A stretch of 64,000 nucleotides of DNA, from positions 16,685 to 80,684 of the forward strand of contig JBAZZQ010000012.1 in NCBI GenBank assembly GCA_041658725.1, read 5' to 3'. The notes under the pieces were generated by a model. It saw only the letters and a list, made by a program, of their open reading frames with translations. It had not been told where the DNA came from and did no database searches. Position numbers and translations under genes: made by a program. The stretch is from JBAZZQ01 sp041658725 (lineage in GTDB: Bacteria > Planctomycetota > Phycisphaerae > JAAYCJ01). Positions 1 to 8,531 of this stretch are shown here, one piece after another (the stretch's first letter is position 1; every line of letters begins with the position of its first letter).

Positions 1-1
1 A

Positions 2-1180
2 AAATTGGGGGAAGGATCATTTACTCTCAATAGTTTAAGTCTGGGGGTGGTGGTGCGGGCGCCGGCGGGGGAGCATGGAAAATTTCTGACCTTGCTGAAG
101 CAGATCATCGACCATTATTTTAACCAGGACGACGCGCGATTGATTTGGGTGGGAGAAGGGGCGATGCGTCATCAAAAAATGGACTCGAGTAAATTTCCAA
201 ACTGGTGCTGCTGGGAGTGGGGCAGCATGAAGGACACTTTTATTTTTACCATCGGACCCGGTGCATATAGCAAAGTTTTCAACACTATCGCCGCGAAAGA
301 AAAATCGATATCTTCCGTTGAGATTGTCGGGGTTACGAAGAAAAACGACCACGATATGCAACTGCCGTTTCTTATGCTTTATTTGAATCTGGACAGTCTA
401 AGCGGCAAGCTTCGGCCGGTGATGGAAAAAACGTATGATGATGTAGTCGATTCGTTTTCGGCGAACAATCTTCATCAATTTATTTATTCGGCGGGATTTA
501 CGAAACGGGCGTATATCAGCAAGATGTATATGCAGCAGTCGGATAAGTCCGAGTTAGGATATCTGACGGGTGATTTTGTGAAAGGGGACCCGCGGGCCAA
601 GGCGGTTCCACCGCAAACGAACAGTTATGGGGTGGGGTCTACGAATATTTCCAAAGCCGTGCGGTACGGGGCGGAGACTTATCTTGCTTCGCGAAATCCG
701 GTTCGGCGGGAGAAGCTGATCGAGAATTATGATAAGCTGGCTGCGGAGTCGGGTTCGACGAATGGGCATGAATTTTTGATGTCGCATTTCGGTCCTGCGG
801 CGATGGTCATCGTGCATGACTGGCCGAAGCATCCGTTTAATCTGCCGATTGCCAAGACCCTTCTGATCCAGCATAACGATTCAAGAGATTTTAAAACCGG
901 CGCGGAAAAGATTTTGCGGATATGGCAAATGATGTTGCGGGCAATGTCGGGGACGGGGAAGGAAGGAAAAGTCACCTCAGCCTGGGAGTCGTTGTTTGAT
1001 TTACAACTCGATCGAACGCCGGAGGGGATATGGTTCCTTCATTTGGGACCGGTGATTCTTGTCGCAGCGGGGCTTGATGATCATTTTCTGGTTCTAAGCT
1101 ATTCGATTCCGGCGGTTCAGATGAATTTGCGGTATCTGAAAGCGACCTTTGGGCCGACGACGAGGGGGAGTAGGCAGTAG
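2..1180 (+). CDS. Uncharacterised protein, 5' end possibly outside the window
   Basis: The frame is open to the first bases of the window, so the TTG at 5 need not be the true start and the gene may be truncated here; 391 codons follow. I do not recognise a catalytic motif. The visible chain has no signal peptide or membrane span, but contains hydrophobic strand-like runs (LPFLMLYLNL near residue 120, GPVILVAAG near 348) in a mixed alpha/beta composition. The overall look resembles DUF3352-type planctomycete proteins of unknown function; that is a weak impression, not an assignment. It ends just before a repeat-rich spacer and has no operon partner in the window. Confidence 0.6.
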   Translation, partial: KLGEGSFTLNSLSLGVVVRAPAGEHGKFLTLLKQIIDHYFNQDDARLIWVGEGAMRHQKMDSSKFPNWCCWEWGSMKDTFIFTIGPGAYSKVFNTIAAKEKSISSVEIVGVTKKNDHDMQLPFLMLYLNLDSLSGKLRPVMEKTYDDVVDSFSANNLHQFIYSAGFTKRAYISKMYMQQSDKSELGYLTGDFVKGDPRAKAVPPQTNSYGVGSTNISKAVRYGAETYLASRNPVRREKLIENYDKLAAESGSTNGHEFLMSHFGPAAMVIVHDWPKHPFNLPIAKTLLIQHNDSRDFKTGAEKILRIWQMMLRAMSGTGKEGKVTSAWESLFDLQLDRTPEGIWFLHLGPVILVAAGLDDHFLVLSYSIPAVQMNLRYLKATFGPTTRGSRQ

Positions 1181-1245
1181 GAAGAAAAAGTAGACAAGTA
1201 GTCGAGTAGGGGCGGCCCTGTGTGGTCGCCCTCTTATCATCAATT

Positions 1246-1281
1246 TTGCATCCCCGGTCAGGCCGGGGACAAGCTTTGCAA
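1246..1281 (+). repeat. 36-bp repeat, left copy of an inverted pair
   Basis: Starts TTGCATCCCCGGTCAGGCCG and ends AAGCTTTGCAA. Its exact reverse complement is at 2599-2634, on the far side of the SUMF1 PEP-CTERM gene. A third, diverged copy lies at about 2646-2677. Confidence 0.9.
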
Positions 1282-1497
1282 TCTTTCTTCCTTCTTCATG
1301 CCCTTCGTGTCTTCGTGGTGAAAATCGCTTGCGGCCCGCTCGTAATATTGGAGTCCGTAGTTATTCACCCACGTCACTGCAAGTCGTTACAGTGCAATGA
1401 AACATATCGGCGTATGGAAATTATTTTCACTCCCTTGATTTATAAATGGGGGTTTGGTAAATTATAAGCTTATTCGATAACGGTTTTCGTAAGTCAA

Positions 1498-1540
1498 ACG
1501 CGTGAGAGAGAGTAGATGAGTAACTTTCTCCCACGCGTTT
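1498..1540 (+). promoter_or_regulatory. Hairpin leader of PEP-CTERM gene (copy 1)
   Basis: ACGCGTGAGAGAGAGT opens a stem closed by CACGCGT, followed by a T-run and TGCGC. The same design (ACGCTTGAGAGAGAGT ... CAAGCGT, T-rich, TGCGC) precedes the other PEP-CTERM gene at 23484-23528 on the minus strand, with a compensatory G:C to T:A change in the stem. It lies about 75 nt before the ATG at 1615. It could be an attenuator-like terminator or a protein-binding leader. Confidence 0.6.
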
Positions 1541-1614
1541 TTTTTGCGCCTTTTGCTTCGAGTGTCGAGGCAAAAGAACGACCCAGAGTCTACATCTTTT
1601 TAGGAGGTTTGACG

Positions 1615-2544
1615 ATGAAAATTCAGATGAATAATGTAGTGGCGATCTGTGTGTTGCTGGCGTTTGCGACGGTGGGATTGGCGATCACTATTGAGACGGT
1701 TCCTGTGGGCAATGCGGGGAATGCGGCGGATACCCGCTATGGCGGCTGCGGCTCGGTATCCTACGCTTACAACATCGGCAAGTACGAGGTGATGGCGGGA
1801 CAGTACACCGAGTTTCTCAACGCCGTGGCGAAAACGGATACCTACGGACTGTATAATGGGGCCATGTGGACGGACACCACTTACGGCTGTAGGATTCAAC
1901 AAACCGGGTTCCCTGGAAGTTATACATATACCGTCGCTTCCGGCTATGCGAATCGTCCGGTGAATTACGTAAGCTATTGGGATTCGCTTCGTTTCGCCAA
2001 TTGGCTTGGTAACGGCCAGGGCAACGGCAGCACGGAGACCGGCGCGTACACCCTGACCTCCATTGGCATCGGAAACAATACGATTGTCCGCAATGCCGGG
2101 GCGACGTGGGCGGTAACCAGCGAGGACGAGTGGTACAAGGCGGCGTACTACAACAGGAGTGGAAGCACGTACTTCGACTACCCGACGAGCAGTAACTCTA
2201 TTGACACAAGCAAGGCAAACTATAATTTGTCTGTTGGACATACAACCGATGTTGGAAGCTACAACTTCCCCAGCCCCTACGGGACATTCGACCAGGGCGG
2301 GAACGTGTGGGAGTGGAACGAAGCCATACGTTACGATTGGTTGCGTGTCGTGCGGGGCGGCTCGTTCAGCGACCACAACGACACCCTGCACGCGTCGTAT
2401 CGCTACAACGGCACCCCGACGAACGAGTACAGCATCGTCGGGTTCCGTGTGTCCGAGGTTCCTGAGCCGGCTTCCCTGGCGATTCTCGTCTTGGGCGGGA
2501 TAGGGGCGCTGGTGAGGCGAAGGGGAGTGGGCAGTAGTGAGTAG
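1615..2544 (+). CDS. PEP-CTERM sorted protein with SUMF1 (formylglycine-generating enzyme) fold
   Basis: 309 residues. The ATG at 1615 follows AGGAGGTTTGACG; the longer open frame from 1516 runs through the leader hairpin and is not used. A signal peptide (residues 1-23, hydrophobic core VVAICVLLAFATVGLA) leads to a SUMF1 domain with the hallmark runs SEDEWYKAAYYN, GGNVWEWNEA, RVVRGGSF and VGFRVSEV. It ends in VPEPASLAILVLGGIGALVRRR, a PEP-CTERM tail for exosortase-dependent sorting to the cell surface. The catalytic cysteines of true formylglycine-generating enzymes are absent near YRYNG, so it is probably a structural or ligand-binding member, not an enzyme. It is flanked by perfect 36-bp inverted repeats, which suggests it can be carried as a unit. 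No exosortase gene is in this window. Confidence 0.88.
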   Translation: MKIQMNNVVAICVLLAFATVGLAITIETVPVGNAGNAADTRYGGCGSVSYAYNIGKYEVMAGQYTEFLNAVAKTDTYGLYNGAMWTDTTYGCRIQQTGFPGSYTYTVASGYANRPVNYVSYWDSLRFANWLGNGQGNGSTETGAYTLTSIGIGNNTIVRNAGATWAVTSEDEWYKAAYYNRSGSTYFDYPTSSNSIDTSKANYNLSVGHTTDVGSYNFPSPYGTFDQGGNVWEWNEAIRYDWLRVVRGGSFSDHNDTLHASYRYNGTPTNEYSIVGFRVSEVPEPASLAILVLGGIGALVRRRGVGSSE

Positions 2545-2598
2545 GCAGTGGGAAGAAAGTAGACAAGTAGACGAGTAGTCGAGTAGAAGAAAAAGAAA

Positions 2599-2634
2599 TT
2601 GCAAAGCTTGTCCCCGGCCTGACCGGGGATGCAA
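2599..2634 (-). repeat. 36-bp repeat, right copy of an inverted pair
   Basis: Exact reverse complement of 1246-1281. A diverged third copy (about 2646-2677, with CCTCGACTTGATCGGGG) follows directly. Confidence 0.9.
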
Positions 2635-2718
2635 ATTGCAAATATCAAAGCTTGTCCTCGACTTGATCGGGGATGCAAAGTTGAAGAAAAGAGGGCGGAG
2701 CAAGCACCGCCCCTACTT

Positions 2719-3687
2719 TTATGGGCCGGGTTTGGTCCACCAGGCGGGGTCGGTGAGGTATTTACTAACAGTCATGGCGACGGCTACTCCGTCTCCCGCG
2801 GCGGTAGCCAGTTGCATGGCGGCGGCGGTGCGGCAATCACCGGCGACGAAAATTCCGGGGATCGAGGTTCGCAAGTACCAGGGGTCGCATTGTACGAAAC
2901 CGTGTTCGTCGAGCGGGACAAAACCCTTTAGGAAATGCGTGTTGGGGACCATTCCGATGAAGACGAAGACGCCGTCGCACTCGATCACTCCTTCGTGCGC
3001 GGTTTTAATATTTTTGGTTTTGACGTATTCGACCCGGTCCTTGCCTTCGATGCTGATTAATGTGGTGTCGAGGACGAGTTCGATTTTTCCGGCCTGGACC
3101 TCCCGGTCAAGTTCTTCGACGAGGATTTTTTCCGCTCGGAATTGGTCGCGGCGATGGACGAGGTAGAGTTTTTTGACATATTTTGCCAGGTGAAGGGTTT
3201 CCTGGATGGCGGTATTTCCTCCGCCGACGGAGACGACAGTTTTGTCCTGATAGAAAGGTGCGTCGCAGGTTCCGCAGTAGCTGACTCCGGTTCCGGATTG
3301 ACGGAAGCGGTCTTCGCCGGGAATGCCGAGTTTTCGATAGTCGCTTCCCGGAGTGAGAATGACGACGCGGGTGAGGATTTGCTCCTCGCCGTTGATTTCC
3401 ACGCTGATTTTTCCGTCGGGAAGAGCTTTTACCGCGGTGACGGCGGCGAGTTGGCGAATTTCCGCCCCGAAGGTGCGGCACTGGTTTTCCATGTTGCCGA
3501 CCAGTTCGGCTCCGCTGACGCGAAGGAAGCCGGGATAATTTTCAATTCGATCGGTGTTGTTGATCTGCCCGCCGGGGATCGATTTATCCAGGATGATGGT
3601 TTTATGCCTGTCGCGCGAGGTATAAATTGCGGCGGCCAGTCCGGCGGGGCCTGCCCCGACAATGACCACGTCGTAAATTTCCGGCAT
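2719..3687 (-). CDS. trxB: Thioredoxin-disulfide reductase
   Basis: 322 residues, the usual length for low-molecular-weight thioredoxin reductase, which passes electrons from NADPH through FAD to thioredoxin in the cytoplasm. Visible: N-terminal FAD motif GAGPAGLAAAIYTSR (11-25), the redox-active CGTCD about residue 137, the NADPH motif VGGGNTAIQETLHLA, and the C-terminal FAD-binding GIFVAGDCR about 277. The ATG at 3687 has AAGGAG eight bases upstream and overlaps the TGA of the preceding membrane protein gene (TGATG), so the two are probably translationally coupled. No thioredoxin gene lies nearby. Confidence 0.96.
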   Translation of the reverse strand: MPEIYDVVIVGAGPAGLAAAIYTSRDRHKTIILDKSIPGGQINNTDRIENYPGFLRVSGAELVGNMENQCRTFGAEIRQLAAVTAVKALPDGKISVEINGEEQILTRVVILTPGSDYRKLGIPGEDRFRQSGTGVSYCGTCDAPFYQDKTVVSVGGGNTAIQETLHLAKYVKKLYLVHRRDQFRAEKILVEELDREVQAGKIELVLDTTLISIEGKDRVEYVKTKNIKTAHEGVIECDGVFVFIGMVPNTHFLKGFVPLDEHGFVQCDPWYLRTSIPGIFVAGDCRTAAAMQLATAAGDGVAVAMTVSKYLTDPAWWTKPGP

Positions 3688-4385
3688 CAGGAAATCTCCT
3701 TGTCAATTTTGGATTGAAGAAAAAATATCGAGGTTTGCATTTTGGGTCCATCGCCCAAAGGGATAGGCGGCGGGATCTTTTTTGGTTTAAGATTTACGGT
3801 CTGGGCCATTTTGTCCAGCCAGACGGAAAGCGTATTCGTACTCGAACGAGGACCGATGAAGATCAGGGCCAGGGATGTGCCATCGGGCAGAAAAAACAAC
3901 CGCATAGCCATAAATTCGACTTCGTTTTGCTCACCCTTGAAAAGCAGACTGATATCATAATTCGGCAAGGAATTAATTTTGGGTTGTTCCTGGATTTTCA
4001 GAGTGGCCAGGGAGGGGCGGTCGAGCAGGACATAGCGGCTAAGGAGGATGGGAAAATCTCTTTTTCGAGTTGGTTGGACTGGCAAAAGGTCTAGATAAAG
4101 CGAGGCGGTATCGTGTTGAGCGGGTAACGGGATATTCCATCCGGTGACCATGCCGGAAAGCAAATCTTTCCGAGAAAGGGTTTTCCATTTCGAGCAAAGT
4201 GATACGGAAATCTCGCCGGAGCGGGAGGAAAATTCGAAGGTACGGTCCAGATCAAGTCGGAAGAGGTGAAGTTTGCCTTTTTGGACCACGTAGGCGAAGA
4301 TCAGACAGGCCAGGAGAAGCAGGGCCAGAAGAATTTTTGCCAGTCCGGGTTTCGCTTTTTGTTTTTGAGATATTACGGTCCACAT
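3687..4385 (-). CDS. Uncharacterised single-span membrane protein upstream of trxB
   Basis: 232 residues. A lysine-rich N-terminus is followed by one hydrophobic helix (ILLALLLLACLIFAYVV, about 18-34), then a soluble, probably extracytoplasmic domain with alternating hydrophobic residues. I do not recognise the family. Its stop codon overlaps the trxB start (TGATG), suggesting co-expression. No cysteine pair suited to redox chemistry is evident, so partnership with thioredoxin reductase in function is not shown. Confidence 0.75.
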   Translation of the reverse strand: MWTVISQKQKAKPGLAKILLALLLLACLIFAYVVQKGKLHLFRLDLDRTFEFSSRSGEISVSLCSKWKTLSRKDLLSGMVTGWNIPLPAQHDTASLYLDLLPVQPTRKRDFPILLSRYVLLDRPSLATLKIQEQPKINSLPNYDISLLFKGEQNEVEFMAMRLFFLPDGTSLALIFIGPRSSTNTLSVWLDKMAQTVNLKPKKIPPPIPLGDGPKMQTSIFFLQSKIDKEIS

Positions 4386-4520
4386 AGAAGAAGATCATAA
4401 GAAGATTAGGGTATAGTTTCAATGTCAAAAATAATGTAATGACTAAATCCTAATGACTAATGTCTACTCAATGACTAAACCCCAATGCCTTAAAAGAATT
4501 CCTTCATCCCAAAAGAAACT

Positions 4521-4548
4521 TTCACAAAGCGAGATGAAATGATATAGT
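4521..4548 (+). promoter_or_regulatory. Sigma-70 type promoter
   Basis: TTCACA, 16-bp spacer, TATAGT, about 40 bp before the ATG at 4588. Confidence 0.5.
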
Positions 4549-4587
4549 GAGAAAAAATAGAAAGTAATCTCTTATGAGGTCATTTTT

Positions 4588-5112
4588 ATGCCGTTGTTAG
4601 AAGGGAATTATTTAATCATATTTGTGGGCGTCGCTGTGGTGGCCATTATTTTACTGATGCGAGGCTCGATGCGGCGGATCAAAGGCAAGAGCGCGCTAAG
4701 CAGCCAGGAGGCGGCAAATCGAATCCCTTCGCTGCAAAACCAGATGGAAGTGCGGGATCATTTGCAGAAGCTTATGGTGAATCTGCAGGATTTAGCCCGC
4801 CAGATCAACGGGCATATCGATACGCGGTTCTGCAAGTTGGAGGTGCTGATCAAGGAGGCGGACGAAAAGATTCGTCAATTGCGGGCGATGGGGTTTGGAG
4901 GGAAATTACCTGGCGAGCCGGCGGCGGGGGGGCAGAATGAGATTAAAACGGATACTGATCGGGAAATGATCTATAAGCTGGCGGACATGGGAAAGACTTC
5001 GGTGGAGATCGCCCAGGAACTCAAGAAAAATACGGGCGAAATCGAGTTGATTTTATCCTTGCGGCGAAGCAGCCGGGGTGGCTCCAGCAAGATTGATTAT
5101 AGGATTGGTTGA
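4588..5112 (+). CDS. Membrane-anchored protein with C-terminal HTH-like segment (DUF6115-like)
   Basis: 174 residues. One N-terminal membrane helix (LIIFVGVAVVAIILLM, 8-23), a basic stretch RRIKGK, a helical middle likely to be coiled coil (about 45-95), then a C-terminal segment REMIYKLADMGKTSVEIAQE that resembles the helix-turn-helix end of DUF6115 proteins. GAGGT precedes the ATG. It sits 27 bp before the glycosyltransferase gene on the same strand, so the two may be co-transcribed. Function unknown. Confidence 0.75.
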   Translation: MPLLEGNYLIIFVGVAVVAIILLMRGSMRRIKGKSALSSQEAANRIPSLQNQMEVRDHLQKLMVNLQDLARQINGHIDTRFCKLEVLIKEADEKIRQLRAMGFGGKLPGEPAAGGQNEIKTDTDREMIYKLADMGKTSVEIAQELKKNTGEIELILSLRRSSRGGSSKIDYRIG

Positions 5113-5139
5113 ACAAACAGGTAAAGCAAAGGTTGGTTT

Positions 5140-6324
5140 ATGGATATTTTTTTGAAGATAGTGATCGTCTATTTGATTCTGAATACGCTGATCTGGCTTT
5201 TGCGGCATTTGAATATATCTCGGGCGAAACGCAATTCGGAGAGTTTGGACAGCCGGTATCCGATAGGGAAATTCTCGCCCATGCCTAAAGTTTCCGTGCT
5301 GGTGGCGGGAAAAAATGAAGAGCGAAATATTGAAAGATGTCTGCGGTCGCTTCTTGGTCAGAATTATCCGGAATTACAAGTAATCGCTATAAATGACCGC
5401 AGCACTGACCGGACGGGTGAAATCATGGATAAACTTGCCGGGCAGTCCGGCGGGCGGTTGAAAGTGGTGCATGTCCGCCAGTTGCCGGATGGATGGAAGG
5501 GAAAACCGCACGCGATGCACGAGGGTCAAAAACTCGCAACGGGGGACTACCTGGTCTTTACGGACGCGGATTGTTTCTTTCAGTGCCCGGATTGCATTCG
5601 GATCGCCGTGGAATTCACAATGGAGAAAAAAGTGGATTTGCTCTCGGTGCTTCCGGTGCTGGAGACATCAAGTTTCTGGGAACGTGTTTTGCAGCCGGTG
5701 TGCAGCGCGGTGCTGATTATCTGGTTTCAGCCTGAGCGGGTGAATAATCCTATGAGCAAGGTGGCTTACGCGAACGGGGCGTTTATGCTTTTTTCGCGGA
5801 GTTGTTATGACCGGATTGGCGGGCATCCGGCGGTGAAAGAACATTTGATGGAAGATATGGCGTTTGCCCGGCGGGTGAAGGGGTCGGGAATGAAGTTGTA
5901 CGTGGTCCAGAATCGAGATCTTTACCGGGCGCGGATGTATGAGGATTTTTCCAGCACTTTTACAGGCTGGAGCCGGATATTTTACGGGGGATTCATGCAC
6001 GTGTCGAAGGTGGCCAGAGCGGTGTTGCTGCTTGTTATTATGAGTCTGCTTCCCTGTTTGATTTTGGCGGGGGCTTTGATGGTGGCGACGATCAAGGCGT
6101 GGGACGTGCGCGAGTTGGGGTGGTGGGTTCTTGCCTGGTCGGGATTCGCGATGGCGGCACAAATGTCGGTATCGGTGCGATTTTATCAATTGATGGGATC
6201 GAAATGGTATTGGGCGATTACCTATCCTTTGGGGGCGATGGTTACGTTTATGATCTTAATGAGTTCGCTGAAGAAATTTATGGGCGGGACAATTGTTTGG
6301 CGTGGTTCAGAAATCAAACTGTAG
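5140..6324 (+). CDS. Family 2 membrane glycosyltransferase
   Basis: 394 residues: one N-terminal helix (FLKIVIVYLILNTLIWLL), a GT-A domain, and three C-terminal membrane helices from about residue 290. GT2 landmarks: VSVLVAGKNEERNIERCLRS (50-69), INDRSTDRTGEIM, the metal-binding FTDADC, and MEDMAFARRVK containing the acidic catalytic pair region (ED). The arrangement matches HpnI/CrtQ-like transferases that act on lipid acceptors at the cytoplasmic membrane; the sugar and acceptor cannot be read from the sequence. No hopanoid or carotenoid genes adjoin it. Confidence 0.88.
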   Translation: MDIFLKIVIVYLILNTLIWLLRHLNISRAKRNSESLDSRYPIGKFSPMPKVSVLVAGKNEERNIERCLRSLLGQNYPELQVIAINDRSTDRTGEIMDKLAGQSGGRLKVVHVRQLPDGWKGKPHAMHEGQKLATGDYLVFTDADCFFQCPDCIRIAVEFTMEKKVDLLSVLPVLETSSFWERVLQPVCSAVLIIWFQPERVNNPMSKVAYANGAFMLFSRSCYDRIGGHPAVKEHLMEDMAFARRVKGSGMKLYVVQNRDLYRARMYEDFSSTFTGWSRIFYGGFMHVSKVARAVLLLVIMSLLPCLILAGALMVATIKAWDVRELGWWVLAWSGFAMAAQMSVSVRFYQLMGSKWYWAITYPLGAMVTFMILMSSLKKFMGGTIVWRGSEIKL

Positions 6325-6546
6325 AATGTTTATAGGACCCTTCCACAACAATTATCGGTCGTGGTGAAAAGTATTTTTTTTGGGTTTGGGATAAGGGTCG
6401 TCCGATAATTTGCCAAAACCGTATGAATTTTACATCTATTCAAGTTTAAAAGGGGTTTTTGACGAAAGTAGAGGCTGATGATTTTGAGGCAAGATCAGAT
6501 CTTTGACAAGTTGGTTTAAAGCGGCGAAAAAAATTTCAGACGTAAA
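6325..6546. other. AT-rich spacer upstream of flagellin promoter
   Basis: No gene seen. A further TCCGATAATTT box near 6406 resembles a sigma-28 -10 element but lacks a well-spaced -35. Confidence 0.5.
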
Positions 6547-6574
6547 TAAAGTCCGGAAATTTCTGGTCCGATAG
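6547..6574 (+). promoter_or_regulatory. Sigma-28 (FliA) type flagellar promoter
   Basis: TAAAGTCC, 12-bp spacer, TCCGATAG, close to the FliA consensus TAAAGTTT-N11-GCCGATAA. It lies about 190 bp before the flagellin ATG; the long leader contains a hairpin (GGGTGTGAGAAAGGCTACTC...) around 6660-6690. Confidence 0.55.
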
Positions 6575-6761
6575 GACAAATGCCAGGATGGCAAATGTCT
6601 CGGACCGGTCGACAGGTTCGCGAAAGTGTCCGGTATCGCGGATGCGATGAAGGGCGCGAATGGGTGTGAGAAAGGCTACTCACACCTGCTTACGTAAACA
6701 GGTAACATTATGGTTCTGCGGCTAAGGACAGCCGCCCGTTTTAAAGTCACGGAGGATTACA

Positions 6762-8198
6762 ATGACACGCATCAACCACAACATCAGTTCTCTCCAGGCA
6801 ATGCACAGTTTGATTGCCAACCAAAACTCCCTGAGTGTAAGTCTGCAGCGACTCTCCACGGGTCTGAAGATCAACAGCGGTAAGGATGACCCCGCGGGTT
6901 TGATCGCCTCGGAGAATCTGCGCGGTGAGATACAGAGTATCAATTCCGCCATAGACAACTCCACTCGGGCCAACAACGTCATTTCCACTGCGGAAGGGGC
7001 GTTAAATGAGGTCAGTGCTCTTCTGGTCCAGATTCGAGGATTGATAACCACTTCGTCCAACACCGGCGCGTTGTCGGACGAAGAACGTCAAGCCAATCAA
7101 TTGCAGGTGGATTCGATCCTGGGAAGTATAGATCGAATTTCCAACACCACGCAGTTTAATGGGAAGAAACTGCTGGATGGATCGCTTCAGTACACCCTTT
7201 CCGGAGTTAAAACCAGTGCCCTTTCTGAGGTTCGCCTCTATTCGGCTCGACCGCCTGAGACCGGTGGCCTTCCGATCGTGGTGCAGGTAACCGCATCGGC
7301 ACAGGTTGCCCAATTGAAATTTACCGGGGCCGGTCTTCCGGGTGCCTCGGCGGCCTCGATCCGGATAACCGGAACCCGTGGCAGTGAAGTCTTAAGCTTT
7401 GCCGGAAGTACCCATACTTCCGCTATTGCCGTGGCGATTAACAGGTTTAGAGACGTGCTCGGTGTTTCCGCGACCACGTCAGGAACGACGGGGCTTTATT
7501 TCAACAGCACTGAATACGGTTCGAATGCTTTTGTGACAGTTGAGAATATCGGATCATATCAATTCCAGACCCAAAAGATCGGTGGACCTCTTGGAATAAG
7601 CACCACCGCCAATGGCGTCGATGCCTCGGTTATGATCAATGGTCAGATGGCAACAGTGGATGGTCTGGTTGCGTCCGTAAAGAACAGCTCACTGGATATG
7701 GAAGTGATTCTTACCAGCGGGTTGGGAACCCAAAAGGCATCGACCAGTTTTGGAGTCACGGGAGGGGGTGCGGTCTTCCAGCTCTCTCCGACGGTGAACA
7801 GGCAAGGTCAAGCCTCTCTGGGTATCTACAGTGTCTCAACGGGAACTCTGGGTAACCACGAGGTGGGATATTTAAGTTCGTTGGGTACTGGAAATGTTAA
7901 TTCGCTGGTGACGGCCGACGGAGTTACCGCTCAAAGAATATTAGACCGAGCTATCATGCAGGTCAGTGCTGAACGAGGTCGGTTGGGCGCGTTCCAGAAA
8001 AATACGATCGAGCCGAATGTCAACTCGCTGCAGATCGCGTTGGAGAATGTTACGTCCAGTGAGAGCGCCATTCGCGATACCGATTTTGCGTCAGAAACGG
8101 CGGCGATGACACGCGCGCAAATCCTGAGTTCGGCGACGACGACCGTTCTGAAGCTGGCCAACGCTTCTCCTCAAAATATCTTGGCACTATTACAATAA
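6762..8198 (+). CDS. fliC: Flagellin 1
   Basis: 478 residues; forms the flagellar filament after export through the flagellar type III apparatus. The N-terminal D0/D1 region (MTRINHNISSLQAMHSLIAN, then LQRLSTGLKINSGKDDPAGLIASE) and the C-terminal one (ESAIRDTDFASETAAMTRAQ through NILALLQ) are intact, with a variable middle of about 270 residues. GGAGG lies 8 bases before the ATG. A sigma-28-like promoter and a strong downstream terminator make this a single-gene transcript. A second flagellin at 12418-13848 has the same length and architecture but is clearly diverged in the middle. Confidence 0.97.
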   Translation: MTRINHNISSLQAMHSLIANQNSLSVSLQRLSTGLKINSGKDDPAGLIASENLRGEIQSINSAIDNSTRANNVISTAEGALNEVSALLVQIRGLITTSSNTGALSDEERQANQLQVDSILGSIDRISNTTQFNGKKLLDGSLQYTLSGVKTSALSEVRLYSARPPETGGLPIVVQVTASAQVAQLKFTGAGLPGASAASIRITGTRGSEVLSFAGSTHTSAIAVAINRFRDVLGVSATTSGTTGLYFNSTEYGSNAFVTVENIGSYQFQTQKIGGPLGISTTANGVDASVMINGQMATVDGLVASVKNSSLDMEVILTSGLGTQKASTSFGVTGGGAVFQLSPTVNRQGQASLGIYSVSTGTLGNHEVGYLSSLGTGNVNSLVTADGVTAQRILDRAIMQVSAERGRLGAFQKNTIEPNVNSLQIALENVTSSESAIRDTDFASETAAMTRAQILSSATTTVLKLANASPQNILALLQ

Positions 8199-8297
8199 CG
8201 CGTTCCGGTGGGCTGACGGCACGCGATCTATGAACTTCGATGTGAAACTTCGCAGTTTACCGAACCTCCGTGCTCGCCGATGATTTGCCTCCGGCGA

Positions 8298-8336
8298 GGG
8301 CTCCGGTCAGTAACCCTGACCGGAGCCCATTTTAAT
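8298..8336 (+). terminator. Rho-independent terminator of flagellin 1
   Basis: Stem GGGCTCCGGTCAG / CTGACCGGAGCCC with a short loop, followed by ATTTTAATT. Confidence 0.75.
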
Positions 8337-8350
8337 TGGGCAGTTTCTTT

Positions 8351-8374
8351 AAGAGGCACGACCGTAAGGGAGTG
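8351..8374 (+). repeat. 24-bp dispersed repeat (copy 1 of the KRHDREGV family)
   Basis: AAGAGGCACGACCGTAAGGG plus AGTG. The same element recurs at 15851, 31017, 32442, 32567 (minus), 43864 (minus) and 45598. Confidence 0.85.
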
Positions 8375-8451
8375 TTTTTTCCGCGACAGGAAAGTTAGGG
8401 ATTACTCAGCCGGTCTTTTCCGCATTGGCCACGCCCACTGCCCAATTTAAG

Positions 8452-8480
8452 TTGACGTTTGGGATGCAGACGAATATCAT
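8452..8480 (+). promoter_or_regulatory. Sigma-70 type promoter of mcsA-mcsB
   Basis: TTGACG, 17-bp spacer, TATCAT, about 50 bp before the mcsA ATG. Confidence 0.6.
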
Positions 8481-8531
8481 CATAGAGTAGGATGTCTTTT
8501 AATCCAGCCGACAGGTCAACGACGAGAGGTT

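Larger units (their letters stand above)
1181..1614. other. Repeat-rich spacer upstream of PEP-CTERM gene
   Basis: No gene is supported here. It holds half of a GGGGCGGCC/GGTCGCCC palindrome (about 1209-1231), a 36-bp repeat (1246-1281), a fragment of a repeat encoding CLRVFVVK-like peptides (about 1295-1325), and the hairpin leader of the next gene (1498-1540). Confidence 0.7.

Noticed and set aside
1600..2703. 367-codon minus-strand ORF over the SUMF1 gene
   Set aside because: Antisense shadow; begins and ends in the repeats.
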